64,000 nt of DNA from Pectobacterium colocasium (GTDB taxonomy: Bacteria; Pseudomonadota; Gammaproteobacteria; Enterobacterales; Enterobacteriaceae). Shown here one piece after another: positions 53,927 to 63,063 of this stretch; the stretch's first letter is position 1; each line of letters starts with the position of its first letter. The stretch lies in contig NZ_CP084032.1 in NCBI RefSeq assembly GCF_020181655.1, positions 868,001 through 932,000 of the forward strand, written 5' to 3'. A program made the translations under genes and the position numbers. Below the pieces are notes generated by a model, which saw nothing but the letters and a program-made list of their open reading frames with translations, was not told the DNA's origin and ran no database searches.

Positions 53927-54379
53927 TTAAGCTGCGGACTCCCAGAAGAAGTGCAGGTATTCCTGTTTATATTCGGCAAATACGGATACCAGCATATCAG
54001 TGTCTGCCTCATACATCAGCAAAGCCCCGAGAAAGCGTTGATTAGACAAGGGGAAAGCTGGTGGTTGCCGTAGATCGCCGCAATAATTCTCGACCAGTGT
54101 ATTAAATGTGGCCTCGTCTATGTGCTTAAAATCAGCGCTTAACAGATAGTTTTCGAGATTCCCCAATCCATCTGCCAATTCTGCACAAATCCAGAAGAGT
54201 AACCCGTTATCCATAGCGTCTTTTGGGGATCTGCTTATACAAATATTCTGTTCAGATTCGGCAGAGGTGAAATCTTCTGCGATATAACGCTGTACAGAAA
54301 ATCTGGGATAAATAACATCTAATGATGCTGTTCCAGATCGATTTTTCAGGAATGAGATCAACGCATTGCGGTTAAACAT
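53927..54379 (-). CDS. Unknown protein in an immunity-gene row
   Basis: A 150-residue acidic protein with no recognised motif. It lies two bases after the tautomerase stop and 12 bases before the next small gene, all in the same direction. Its composition and context suggest an immunity-like or SUKH-type protein, but no motif settles it. Confidence 0.55.
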   Translation of the reverse strand: MFNRNALISFLKNRSGTASLDVIYPRFSVQRYIAEDFTSAESEQNICISRSPKDAMDNGLLFWICAELADGLGNLENYLLSADFKHIDEATFNTLVENYCGDLRQPPAFPLSNQRFLGALLMYEADTDMLVSVFAEYKQEYLHFFWESAA

Positions 54380-54381
54380 AA

Positions 54382-54612
54382 TTAATCTGTATCAAATTCC
54401 TTGGAAGGTTTCCCTGCGGCTTTCCTTAACTCCGTCACCGGCACGCCGCCGATTCCCCAGTTGTCCGTGTCGACTTCATCAATCACCACTACGGTGGTTT
54501 TTGGGTTTTTGTTTAGCACATCGACCAGCAGTTGGGTGACGCCCTCAATTAGCTGACGCTTTTGTTCCGCGGTGGCACCTTCATTGGTGATTTTGATGTT
54601 GACGTATGGCAT
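54382..54612 (-). CDS. 4-oxalocrotonate tautomerase-like enzyme
   Basis: A 76-residue tautomerase-superfamily subunit. Proline follows the initiator Met (MPYVNIKITNEG) and serves as the catalytic base after Met removal. The Arg in EQKRQLIEG and the TVVVIDEVDTDNWGIGGVPV segment follow the 4-OT pattern. The substrate is unknown. It is 13 bases after the MFS gene, probably in one transcript. Confidence 0.85.
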   Translation of the reverse strand: MPYVNIKITNEGATAEQKRQLIEGVTQLLVDVLNKNPKTTVVVIDEVDTDNWGIGGVPVTELRKAAGKPSKEFDTD

Positions 54613-54625
54613 GGATTCTCCTGGG

Positions 54626-55804
54626 TTATGGTCGTGGTCGACAGTAGGGGAAACAGAGCCCCGCCGCGATGAAAAGTGCTGCTGCGCTGCACAGTATCGC
54701 TGGCGCGATAGCGTTGGTATTCGTCAGGGCGCTGGTGAGCAGTGGGCCAAGAATTTGGCCAATGCCGTAAGTGAGCGTCACTAGACCAAGCAGATTGATG
54801 CTGTGCGGTGCGCGTAGTCGTTTGGCTAAGGGCATCACCAGCGAGGTCGTTCCCATAAAGGTAGCACCAAAGCCGATGCAGCTGAATATCAGCGCTACGG
54901 GGGAGTGGCTGAACAGCGTCAGCAGAACGCATACGCCCTGAATGAGCAAGTTTGCTGTCAGGCAGGGCAAGGTTCCCCAGCGGCTGGCAGCCCATAGCCA
55001 GAAAAAACAGCCGGGAATGATGGCCAGCCCAACCAGCGACCAGAGATGAAGAGATAAACGCGGCATACCCAGTGCAGTCACCATCAACGGCAGATAGGTG
55101 GCGATGATGATGTACCCGAATCCTGCAAGACCATACAGCAGTGCAAGCCGCCTCCAGCTAAGCAGAGGCGGCTCATCGGTATTCGTCAGCGGCTGTGGCG
55201 CGACACTGGATTTAGGCGGCGAAAGGATGAATAAGGCAAGCAGAAGTAGCGCGGAGAGCAGAGCGGCACCCCACCATAATAGTTCGGCGGTGAGGGCGTA
55301 ATGCCGTCCGATGATAATGTATTCATTGCCCAATACGATCCCCACGCCGACTCCGGCATAGAGCGAGGCGATAACGCGAGCCTGCCTACTGTGATGCTGG
55401 GTGTGGTGCAAAATGGTCAAAGAACCGAAGATCATCATCGCTGCGCTGGCGATCCCGGCGAGGAAACGAATGAGCATGACCAGCATCGTGTGGGTAGTCA
55501 GGGGCATTGCGAAGAGCAAAATGCCGGTCGCGACGGCTGCGCTAAACAGCAGGAACATGGGGTGAGAGGCTGAGGCGCGACGGCTGAAAGAGAAAAACAG
55601 GCTACCGAACAGATAGCCAGCGTAGTTCGCGCTGGCAATATAGGAAAGCTGGTTGAAGGTGAAGCTGCCCTCTTCCAGCATCACGGGCAGCATCGGCGTA
55701 TACAAAAAGCGTCCAAGCCCCATACCTAACGCGAGCACGATCGTCCCGAAAAGGGCAAGCGTCAGCGTATCCGAGAGGGGAACCAGGCGAGGACGATCCA
55801 TCAT
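54626..55804 (-). CDS. YbfB/YjiJ family MFS transporter
   Basis: A 392-residue 12-helix major facilitator of the YbfB/YjiJ type. Early [20 protein letters not shown] is the group's signature. [17 protein letters not shown] follows it. The substrate is unknown. Two adjacent ATG codons at 55804 and 55801 are possible starts; neither has a strong ribosome site. Confidence 0.85.
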   Translation of the reverse strand: MMDRPRLVPLSDTLTLALFGTIVLALGMGLGRFLYTPMLPVMLEEGSFTFNQLSYIASANYAGYLFGSLFFSFSRRASASHPMFLLFSAAVATGILLFAMPLTTHTMLVMLIRFLAGIASAAMMIFGSLTILHHTQHHSRQARVIASLYAGVGVGIVLGNEYIIIGRHYALTAELLWWGAALLSALLLLALFILSPPKSSVAPQPLTNTDEPPLLSWRRLALLYGLAGFGYIIIATYLPLMVTALGMPRLSLHLWSLVGLAIIPGCFFWLWAASRWGTLPCLTANLLIQGVCVLLTLFSHSPVALIFSCIGFGATFMGTTSLVMPLAKRLRAPHSINLLGLVTLTYGIGQILGPLLTSALTNTNAIAPAILCSAAALFIAAGLCFPYCRPRP

Positions 55805-56597
55805 GCGACAACCCAAAGTACAGAGAACATGTCGTTATCCTGCCCGTTTTCTCATCAAATAAAAGTGAATAGTCGTGAGCAGGTTGATGACGCAACGAGA
55901 ACGTTTTGTGGCCGCTCTATTCGTTTGCAAATGAAAATCCAACATCAAGGCGTTGTGTTTCTATGCTCTCTCATTTCAAGGATATCGGACAATACATATT
56001 AGCTAGTGTCAGTCAGGGACTTGCGACGAGTCATCACTTTTCTCTGTTGTTAAATATTCGCTTACCCATAATAACTGTTAATACTGTCCTCAAGGATTTG
56101 GTATCCATTTTATTAATGGGGTTTTATTGATGAGTATAAGTTCTATTAATAATGGTTTCAAATGTTTACTATTAAATTAATTAATTCTTAGAAGGAATAT
56201 TATTATCTAATGATGATTAGAACATGACGTGTTTTTTTAATATCGTTTATTGAATGTTGAAGATGTTGGGTTTTCTAAAAATATGAATGATTGCTCATTC
56301 TTATCTATCTTGGTTTTTTTCGGTCAACGCCAAGTTTTTTTTCTTCTGTAATGAAAATGAAATATAAACATACAATAATTTACACGCTTAGGGAAACAAG
56401 TGCGTTTCCATCTATATGGCTGAATTAGTGAGTGTTAGAAGCTAAACATAGCTAGAACTCCAGTCGCCTACGTTATGACTCATATTTATCATTCAAGTTG
56501 ATAGATTTTCCTTTCAGGTAAATCCTGCCAATAACTGATTGTATGGTACGTCATGTCTATGTAGAACGTGATAATATAATTGCTGTCTGGACTAAAC
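55805..56597. other. AT-rich gap before the phosphoramidate-type cluster
   Basis: About 790 bases, strongly AT-rich from 56100 onward, in contrast to the MFS gene to the left. I can support no gene; an open frame at 55906-56130 lacks a ribosome site and similarity. It must hold the promoter of the eight-gene cluster; AATATAAACATACAAT near 56360-56375 is a possible -10 region. No integrase, transposase or att-like repeat was seen. Confidence 0.55.
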
Positions 56598-58904
56598 ATG
56601 AAATTGGAATTTAAAACTAAATCTGACACACTTGCTGCCCTTTATCGTAATCTTAAATTTGCAAATATTTTGCCTAGTTATTCTTTCACCGTTCATGAAT
56701 GGATATCTAACCGACATAAAGTAGTTGAACATGTACTTGAAGATGATAGCCTCACCTCTGATATTATTGTTCGTTCAAGTTGTACTCTCGAAGACGCTTG
56801 TTCCGGAAGCAGTGCTGGTGCTTTTCATTCAGCAAGAAGTTTACGCAAAGAGAATTCAATAACGAAGACGGTTAATGCCGTAATTGATTCTTATGGCCGA
56901 ATTGATGCGTCTGATAAGGTTCTTGTTCAGCCTTTTCTGAAAGGGACTAAAATGAGTGGGGTTGCGTTTAATCGCGATCCTCGAACTGGTTCACATTATG
57001 ATGTCATAAATTATACTTTTAATGATGACACGTCTCTGGTGACATCTGGGCGTGGAACCGATTTGCGGACATATATTTCATCGTGTAATTCTGAGGTTGA
57101 GCATGGTGAATTAAAAGGTGTCATTCTTCTCCTCCGGGAATTGGAATCCATTTATGGCGATCGGCCTCTTGATATAGAGTTTGCTGTCGATTCCGATCAT
57201 CAGTTGATTTTATTACAAGTCAGACCATTTGTGGGCGTTCCTATTGCCAATGTGGAGGTTTGCAGACATCAGCAGCTTTTGCGTGAAATACAGGATGCGA
57301 CTTCGGAGTTCCTGGCTCCAGATTCGCGCCTCTCTGGACAGAAAGGGTTGTTGGGGATTATGCCAGACTGGAATCCTGCCGAGATTCTTGGTGTCCGACC
57401 CCGTCGATTGGCGTTATCTCTATATCGATTTCTTATAACGGATACCGTGTGGGCAACTGAGAGAAGGAAATACGGTTACAGGGATACACGATATATTCCA
57501 TTGATTGTGAGTTTACACGGTATTCCGTATGTGGATGTTCGTGCGAGTTTCAATTCACTCGTGCCTGCGGATTTACCCCAATCTATTTGTGATCGCTTTG
57601 TCTCATCTTGTTTACAAAGGCTTATTGATAATCCTCAATTGCATGACAAGGTAGAATTTGAGGTTATTCCTACGTGTTATACTTTTGATATTGATGCCAA
57701 ACTCGACAAACTCTCGGATATTAATTCAGAAGATAAATTATCTATCAAACGTTCGTTGTTGAACCTTACGCAAAGCTATTTTTCGGGTAATGGTCGTAAA
57801 AGGATTGCATCCGATCAGGCGAAGCTCAACAAACTTGTTCAACTTCAGAGAGCGGGCGAGCAATCCAGCATTTCTGATGTAGCACGGATCTATCAAACAT
57901 TGGTTGAATGTAGAAAATATGGGACGGCTCCCTTTGCTGGATTAGCTCGTGCTGCATTCATTGGTATGGATATTCTAAGGTCGGCCGTGAATCAGGGCAT
58001 TATTTCCGAACAGACATATTCCCATTTTTTGGCTTCACTCAGAGCCCCTGCTTCCAGGCTTCTTGAAGACATGCCTCGCCTTGAACGGGATGATTTTTTG
58101 AGAATTTACGGCCATTTGCGCCCTGGAACCTATGACATAAGGGTTCCCTCCTATTCTCAGGACCCCGATCGGTATCTCTCATTTGATATGCCATTTAATA
58201 AAAATCGTATTAATTGGCAGCTTGATCCAGAAGAGGAAAGAGCACTGGAATCCGCTCTAGCGAAAGAAGGGCTGATAATCAGCGCGTATTCTCTGATGGA
58301 GTTTATACAGCAGGCCGTTGTCGCGAGAGAAGAAGCCAAATTTATCTTTAGCCGATCGGTATCACGTGTGTTGGATATTATTCGTAATCTTGGGCTGAAA
58401 CTTGGATTTAACGAGGATGCCCTTTCGAACTCTGACATCATGGATATCATTGAATCACGAACAAACAGCAGTGGTCTGAAGAGAACATTGGAAGCGTCTA
58501 TTTGCCGAGGAAGAGAGCACGACATAGAGACACATTCACTTACGCTTCCTCCACTTATCACTGCTCAGGGAGATGTTTCAGCCTTTCACATTCCCACTGC
58601 TCGACCAAATTTCATAACGAGAAAGGTTGCGGAAGGTTGTATTAGGTCTGCCGACAGTGAGGATTTGAAAAATGCAATTGTCATGATTCCTAACGCCGAT
58701 CCTGGTTTTGATTGGTTATTCGGGAAAGGTATCCTGGCTCTCATTACCGCCTATGGTGGCTCTAATTCACACATGGCTATCAGGGCTGCCGAACTTGAGG
58801 TTCCCGCGATTATTGGGGCGGGAGAGTCGCTGTTTAATTCATGGTTATCTGCCAGAAAACTTCGTATTGATTGTTCCGTCGAACGTGTGGAGGTCATCGA
58901 ATGA
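56598..58904 (+). CDS. PEP-synthase-like phosphotransferase, probable L-glutamine kinase (Cj1418-like)
   Basis: A 768-residue protein built like PEP synthase/pyruvate phosphate dikinase but shorter and without the PEP/pyruvate barrel. The ATP-grasp half shows RSSCTLEDACSGSSAG (about 59-74), VLVQPFLKG (about 108), SGVAFNRDP (120-128), DIEFAVD (about 192) and LLQVRP (205-210). The central helical part is lineage-specific. The C terminus is the swivelling phosphohistidine domain, AYGGSNSHMAIRAAELEVPAIIGA, with catalytic His725. Domain order, size and the two following genes match C. jejuni Cj1418, which phosphorylates the side-chain amide of L-glutamine. Rifampin phosphotransferase shares the architecture and is the main alternative. 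ATG 56598 is preferred to a TTG 18 bases earlier. The stop overlaps the next ATG by four bases. Confidence 0.75.
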   Translation: MKLEFKTKSDTLAALYRNLKFANILPSYSFTVHEWISNRHKVVEHVLEDDSLTSDIIVRSSCTLEDACSGSSAGAFHSARSLRKENSITKTVNAVIDSYGRIDASDKVLVQPFLKGTKMSGVAFNRDPRTGSHYDVINYTFNDDTSLVTSGRGTDLRTYISSCNSEVEHGELKGVILLLRELESIYGDRPLDIEFAVDSDHQLILLQVRPFVGVPIANVEVCRHQQLLREIQDATSEFLAPDSRLSGQKGLLGIMPDWNPAEILGVRPRRLALSLYRFLITDTVWATERRKYGYRDTRYIPLIVSLHGIPYVDVRASFNSLVPADLPQSICDRFVSSCLQRLIDNPQLHDKVEFEVIPTCYTFDIDAKLDKLSDINSEDKLSIKRSLLNLTQSYFSGNGRKRIASDQAKLNKLVQLQRAGEQSSISDVARIYQTLVECRKYGTAPFAGLARAAFIGMDILRSAVNQGIISEQTYSHFLASLRAPASRLLEDMPRLERDDFLRIYGHLRPGTYDIRVPSYSQDPDRYLSFDMPFNKNRINWQLDPEEERALESALAKEGLIISAYSLMEFIQQAVVAREEAKFIFSRSVSRVLDIIRNLGLKLGFNEDALSNSDIMDIIESRTNSSGLKRTLEASICRGREHDIETHSLTLPPLITAQGDVSAFHIPTARPNFITRKVAEGCIRSADSEDLKNAIVMIPNADPGFDWLFGKGILALITAYGGSNSHMAIRAAELEVPAIIGAGESLFNSWLSARKLRIDCSVERVEVIE

Positions 58905-59515
58905 AATTCGCAGCTATCACCATGCGTAGTGACATGATTATTAGTCGAAATGAGCGGCGGGATAGCCTGGATGTACGATGGTATCCATTCCTTAATGCGT
59001 TAGGTGCTCAGCCTATTATCGTACCGAATGATCGCTTTATTGCCGAACAGATCCTAGTTAATAGCAATATTGATTTTATCGTTTTGAGCGGTGGAGGGGA
59101 TGTTTCTTCTGTATCAGGAAGAAGAACGGAAAGAGATCAGGTTGAAGAAATTTTCCTGGCGTATTCAAAAGAAAAAAATATCCCAGTCATTGGTGTGTGT
59201 CGTGGGATGCAGAAAATGGTTGAACATTGTGGTGGGAAATTACGAAAAGTCGAGCGGCATACCAATATAAGGCATCGGGTAACGGGTATTCATTATTCAC
59301 AGGTTAATTCTTTTCATAATTATGGTATTGAAGAAATGCCTGAACAGTTAATTCCTTTTGTATTGGCTGATGATGGCACTGTTGAGGCATTTTTTAGCAA
59401 AGAATTAAACTGGCTTGGAGTGATGTGGCACCCTGAGCGAGAAGAACCTTTTTCGAAAATTGATTTGATTACTATTATGAATTTTTTAAAAGGAGTTATA
59501 CCATGCACGGTTTAA
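58901..59515 (+). CDS. Class I glutamine amidotransferase-like hydrolase, peptidase C26 (Cj1417-like)
   Basis: A 204-residue gamma-glutamyl hydrolase-type protein. The nucleophile is Cys100 in IGVCRGMQ, and the His-Glu partners are His177 and Glu179 in VMWHPERE. The N terminus ERRDSLDVRWYPFLNALGAQP is characteristic of the C26 subgroup seen beside glutamine kinases. In Campylobacter the equivalent enzyme cuts glutamate from CDP-L-glutamine and leaves cytidine diphosphoramidate. The start ATG at 58901 has GGAGG seven bases upstream and forms ATGA with the preceding stop. It overlaps the next gene by 13 bases. Confidence 0.78.
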   Translation: MKFAAITMRSDMIISRNERRDSLDVRWYPFLNALGAQPIIVPNDRFIAEQILVNSNIDFIVLSGGGDVSSVSGRRTERDQVEEIFLAYSKEKNIPVIGVCRGMQKMVEHCGGKLRKVERHTNIRHRVTGIHYSQVNSFHNYGIEEMPEQLIPFVLADDGTVEAFFSKELNWLGVMWHPEREEPFSKIDLITIMNFLKGVIPCTV

Positions 59516-60300
59516 TACTTGCTGCGGGGCGTGGTTCACGCTTGGGGGCATTAACCGACTCTGCGCCAAAGTGTACTATAAAAGTACATGGGGTTAGCCT
59601 GTTGGATAGACAGATCAATGCAATGAAGCTTGCGGGCGTGAGAGATATTGCTGGTGTGACAGGATATTGTTCAGAATTAATTAATTGTTATTTTTCTGAT
59701 AGCTTTCAAAACAAAGACTGGTCGCAAACGAATATTGCAGGATCATTATATTGCGCAGAGCCTTGGCTTAATGAAGATACTACTATCGTTAGTTATGGGG
59801 ATATTTTTTATCCTTCCAGCGCTGTTGCTTCTTTGAACGACGCCCACGGTGATATCGTTTTAGCTTATGATCCTAATTGGTTATCTTTATGGGAATCAAG
59901 ATTCATTGATCCATTTTCTGATGCGGAAAATTTTCAGTTCATTGACGAAAATGTCTCTGAAATATGCGGCCAAATTATATCCGAAAGTGGAAAGGATGCC
60001 ATAGCAACAAGCAGGCGGAAGATGACAAAGATCGGTGGCCGTGCTGAGAGAAAATCCAGAGTAGATGGTCAGTATATGGGGCTTTTTAAAATTACGCCGA
60101 GCGGTTGGAAAGCACTTAAAGAATGTACAAGCGATCCTGATGATGGCGTGAATTTTTCTCAGTTAGATATGACATCGCTATTTTCCTTCGCGATTGATAA
60201 AGGTATTAGTATCTATTCTGTACCGATAAGCGGTCCATGGGGTGAGGTTGACCATCCAAGTGATATCTTACTTTATGAAAGAATGTACCCAACTATATAA
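59503..60300 (+). CDS. Nucleotidyltransferase, probable CTP:phosphoglutamine cytidylyltransferase (Cj1416-like)
   Basis: A 265-residue member of the sugar-phosphate/MobA-like nucleotidyltransferase class. The nucleotide loop LAAGRGSRLG occupies residues 6-15, with the partner lysine in APKCTIKVHG. Metal-binding aspartates are likely in SYGDIFYP and GEVDHPSD. Relatives transfer CMP to phosphocholine or phosphonates. Next to the kinase and C26 genes the best fit is Cj1416, which makes CDP-L-glutamine from glutamine phosphate. AGGAG lies before the ATG. A 204-base gap follows before the next gene. Confidence 0.78.
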   Translation: MHGLILAAGRGSRLGALTDSAPKCTIKVHGVSLLDRQINAMKLAGVRDIAGVTGYCSELINCYFSDSFQNKDWSQTNIAGSLYCAEPWLNEDTTIVSYGDIFYPSSAVASLNDAHGDIVLAYDPNWLSLWESRFIDPFSDAENFQFIDENVSEICGQIISESGKDAIATSRRKMTKIGGRAERKSRVDGQYMGLFKITPSGWKALKECTSDPDDGVNFSQLDMTSLFSFAIDKGISIYSVPISGPWGEVDHPSDILLYERMYPTI

Positions 60301-60504
60301 AGTATTGTTCTAGAGTGGCTGTATTAATGATTTTTTTATTTTTATTACGATCTTACTGAGAGGAAGTAAATCCTATTCAATCGCGGGATATTCATCGCGA
60401 GGTAATAATTTCTATTGAAAATAGATAAAAAGGAAAATACCACCAGAACGGTGTCGATTCCATACGCATATCAACATAACCATATTAAAAAGGTAGAAAG
60501 ACCA

Positions 60505-61161
60505 ATGAAAATTCCTTCGCGTCAAAAATGCTACGAAATCTTTGATAATTATTCTGTTCCAAGCCCAATTCGCAGACATTGCGAAAAAGTTACCGATGTT
60601 GGGGTGCTATTGGGACGTCATCTGCAGGTGGCTGGCGTTGAAATCGATATGAATTTATTGGAAGCCGGCTGCTTACTTCATGATGCTTTCAAGGCTGCAT
60701 CTCTTAAATCACTGGAACCGCGTCCAGAATGGGGTTATGCACCCTCTGAGCGTGAAATAGAAATTTGGTCGGAACTGCGTGAACGTTATGAAGGTATGCA
60801 TGAAACGTTGATCGTTGCCGAAATTTTTAAGAATGAATATCCAGAATTTTCCAACTTCCTGAAGATGATTGGTTCTACCGGTAACCCTTCGTATCTTCTT
60901 GGTGGCGTTGAACTTAAAGTGCTTCATTATGCTGACTGGCGCGTTCAACTGGTTGATATTGTTTCTTTCGACGATCGCCTTGCTTATCTTCGCGAAACAT
61001 ACCGGGAAAGTTGGGAAAAACACGGGGTCTCGTGGGATGAACGATATGATCAGGAAAAGCGTCTTGAAAAAGAAATTTTCATTCATCTGGATTTTGGACC
61101 TGATGATTTAAATATCGAGCTTGAGAATGCATCCCAAGTGACCGTCGAAGGAAAAGACTGA
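60505..61161 (+). CDS. HD-domain phosphohydrolase
   Basis: A 218-residue HD-superfamily protein with a complete metal site: His25, the His59-Asp60 pair in LLHDAFK, His99 in GMHETLI and Asp144 in LHYADWR. Such enzymes cleave phosphoester bonds of nucleotides. The substrate here may be a pathway intermediate or by-product. I chose ATG 60505; an in-frame TTG at 60415 would add 30 basic residues, preceded by GAGG at an unfavourable distance. The stop TGA overlaps the ATG of the next gene by one base. Confidence 0.75.
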   Translation: MKIPSRQKCYEIFDNYSVPSPIRRHCEKVTDVGVLLGRHLQVAGVEIDMNLLEAGCLLHDAFKAASLKSLEPRPEWGYAPSEREIEIWSELRERYEGMHETLIVAEIFKNEYPEFSNFLKMIGSTGNPSYLLGGVELKVLHYADWRVQLVDIVSFDDRLAYLRETYRESWEKHGVSWDERYDQEKRLEKEIFIHLDFGPDDLNIELENASQVTVEGKD

Positions 61162-61640
61162 TGGTTGAGATTGAACGCAAATTTCTTATCGCTTCGGATG
61201 AATGGCGTGAACGGGTTGTTGATCAGATTCGAATACGACAGGGCTATTTGACGTCTGATAACACGGTTAACTCAATTCGGGTAAGAACGGTAGGAAAAGA
61301 AGCCTGGATTACCATTAAAAGCGTTGGTTACTTAAAGCGTCAGGAGTTTGAATATAAGATTCCTTTCGACGATGCTCTGCAGATGCTTGACAATCTATGT
61401 CCTGGTTATATTACCGAAAAGATACGATATCGCGTCCTTGAAAAAGAAATTATGTATGAGGTGAATATATTTGAAGGCGTGAATGCGGGTTTAAGCATGG
61501 TTGAGGTTGAGCTTTCAAGAGAAGATGAAGTTATTCAAATGCCATCTTGGGTCGGTCAGGAGGTTACACATGATAGCCGATATTATGGTGCCTTTATTGG
61601 CGATAATCCCTATACGTTATGGACGGTTGAAAAATGCTGA
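61161..61640 (+). CDS. CYTH-domain triphosphate tunnel enzyme
   Basis: A 159-residue CYTH protein. It begins with the defining EIERKFL motif and has RVRTVGKEAWITIKS, EFEYKIP, KIRYRV, YEVNIFEG and MVEVELSREDE, the alternating charged strands that form the tunnel. The length equals small bacterial triphosphatases such as NeuTTM and ygiF-type N domains. It acts on tripolyphosphate, nucleoside triphosphates or thiamine triphosphate in known members. In this cluster it may remove phosphate or pyrophosphate from an intermediate. Its end overlaps the kinase gene by seven bases. Confidence 0.88.
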   Translation: MVEIERKFLIASDEWRERVVDQIRIRQGYLTSDNTVNSIRVRTVGKEAWITIKSVGYLKRQEFEYKIPFDDALQMLDNLCPGYITEKIRYRVLEKEIMYEVNIFEGVNAGLSMVEVELSREDEVIQMPSWVGQEVTHDSRYYGAFIGDNPYTLWTVEKC

Positions 61641-62221
61641 TGAATGGAGTTGTTAGTGATAATCGCGTAATAAAAGGGATTATTATTGAAGGAGTGGAGT
61701 GTAGTGGAAAGACCACACTCATTCAGCGTATTCGCTCTGATGTTATTTCTTATGATTGCATCATGCTTGGGCACCAAAGCGGTTCGCAATTTGATCGTTA
61801 CATGCGAGATTACATGGTTAACGAACGGGTGATATTCAATAGGTCTCATTACAGTGAATTGATATATAGTCGTTTATGGGATCGGGGAGTTCCTTTCTCT
61901 ACGTCAGAACTGGATGTATTGAATGATTATATTCATCGGAATTTTATTACCATTCTGTGTACCGCTGATGTCTGTTCCTTGGCTGAACGCTATGCCAAAA
62001 GACAGTACAAGCAGAAGGTAAATCTGAATGAATTGTCTGAAGTGAAATCTCTATTTGATGATGTACTTACTCCAAAAGCAGACTATATCTACAGCAGTAA
62101 TGATGTACTGGAATTAGATAAAGTATTGGATTATGTAAAGACCAGATTAGATGTTCGGTCTAAGGGGCAAGTAGAGCGACTCCTTGATGTTTCAATTACT
62201 GCTTCTGCTGAGAAAGGGTAA
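61634..62221 (+). CDS. dNMP-kinase-like P-loop kinase
   Basis: A 195-residue kinase with Walker A GVECSGKTT (20-28) and the NRSHYSE motif (69-75), which corresponds to the DRxHxSE element of thymidylate- and phage-type dNMP kinases. The lid-like RYAKRQYKQK comes later. In Campylobacter the fourth enzyme of the phosphoramidate route (Cj1415) is also a P-loop kinase, of the APS-kinase type, that phosphorylates cytidine diphosphoramidate at the 3' hydroxyl. This protein is a different subfamily but could fill the same step. An ATG two codons later is an alternative start. The next gene starts directly at the base after its stop. Confidence 0.78.
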   Translation: MLMNGVVSDNRVIKGIIIEGVECSGKTTLIQRIRSDVISYDCIMLGHQSGSQFDRYMRDYMVNERVIFNRSHYSELIYSRLWDRGVPFSTSELDVLNDYIHRNFITILCTADVCSLAERYAKRQYKQKVNLNELSEVKSLFDDVLTPKADYIYSSNDVLELDKVLDYVKTRLDVRSKGQVERLLDVSITASAEKG

Positions 62222-63025
62222 ATGATAATTACATGGGGTTTGGGCGCATCGCTTGCGCTACTGGCGGCCTGCACCTCGGCGATTGCTGCGACGACTGGCG
62301 TTGGCGGTGTACTCTTGCTGAGTGCGCTTTACATGCTTTTGCCCGACCCACGTCTTGTGATTCCAATGCATGCATGCGTCAGTCTTGTCAGCAATGCGAC
62401 CAGATTAATTGCTTACTGGCGTTTTATCGATGTGGGTATTTGGGCGCGGTATATGATTGGCGCAATGCCTGGCGTGGCTGCCTCGACATTCATCCTGTAT
62501 CGCTTATTCAGCGACTATGATGCAATATCACCTTACTTCATGATTATAATAGGAATTGTTGTTTGGTGGAGTACGTATTCTGGTTCAAAGAGGCGTGAGG
62601 TAGATCGTAGTCCAGCGGTGAATTTTTATGCGGTTGGAGCCTTTTCTGCACCTGTAAGTATGCTTTTTGGCGCGAATGGTGCTGTCTTAGCTCCCTATTT
62701 TCTTAAAACAGATATAGGGCGACAAAGGATTGTTGCTACATCCACTGCATGCCAATTTAGCCTCCATCTAATTAAAATTCCAGCAATCTACACGATTATT
62801 TATGGGCTGCTTTCAGGTGAAAATAGCAGTGTAGAATATGACTCAGTGATATTGTCAGTATTTTCCATGGTAACCGCATCAATATTAGGGACGCTGCTTG
62901 GTGGGAAGTTACTAGAAAATATGAATGAAACAAAATTTAACATCATATATAGGACGGCTATGTATTTAATTTCATCAAAAATATTCATTTTTGATGGGTT
63001 GTTAAAAACACCGTTTTTTCACTAA
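62222..63025 (+). CDS. TSUP (TauE/SafE) family exporter
   Basis: A 267-residue inner-membrane protein with eight helices and the duplicated TSUP motif: AATTGVGGVLLLSALYML in the first half and FGANGAVLAPYFLKTD in the second. Known members move sulfite, sulfoacetate, sulfolactate and other small anions, usually outward. Placed in the cluster it may export the anionic product or take up a precursor. The ATG starts immediately after the previous stop, so coupling is likely. Confidence 0.85.
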   Translation: MIITWGLGASLALLAACTSAIAATTGVGGVLLLSALYMLLPDPRLVIPMHACVSLVSNATRLIAYWRFIDVGIWARYMIGAMPGVAASTFILYRLFSDYDAISPYFMIIIGIVVWWSTYSGSKRREVDRSPAVNFYAVGAFSAPVSMLFGANGAVLAPYFLKTDIGRQRIVATSTACQFSLHLIKIPAIYTIIYGLLSGENSSVEYDSVILSVFSMVTASILGTLLGGKLLENMNETKFNIIYRTAMYLISSKIFIFDGLLKTPFFH

Positions 63026-63063
63026 AAAACTAATAATTAAATATATCAGAAAGGATAAGTATC

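Noticed and set aside
55906..56130. Open frame of 74 codons before the phosphoramidate-type cluster
   Set aside because: No ribosome site, odd composition and no similarity to any family I know; the surrounding region looks non-coding.
56598..58904. The first cluster gene as a housekeeping PEP synthase
   Set aside because: It lacks the C-terminal PEP/pyruvate-binding barrel that follows the phosphohistidine domain in PpsA and ends right after that domain.
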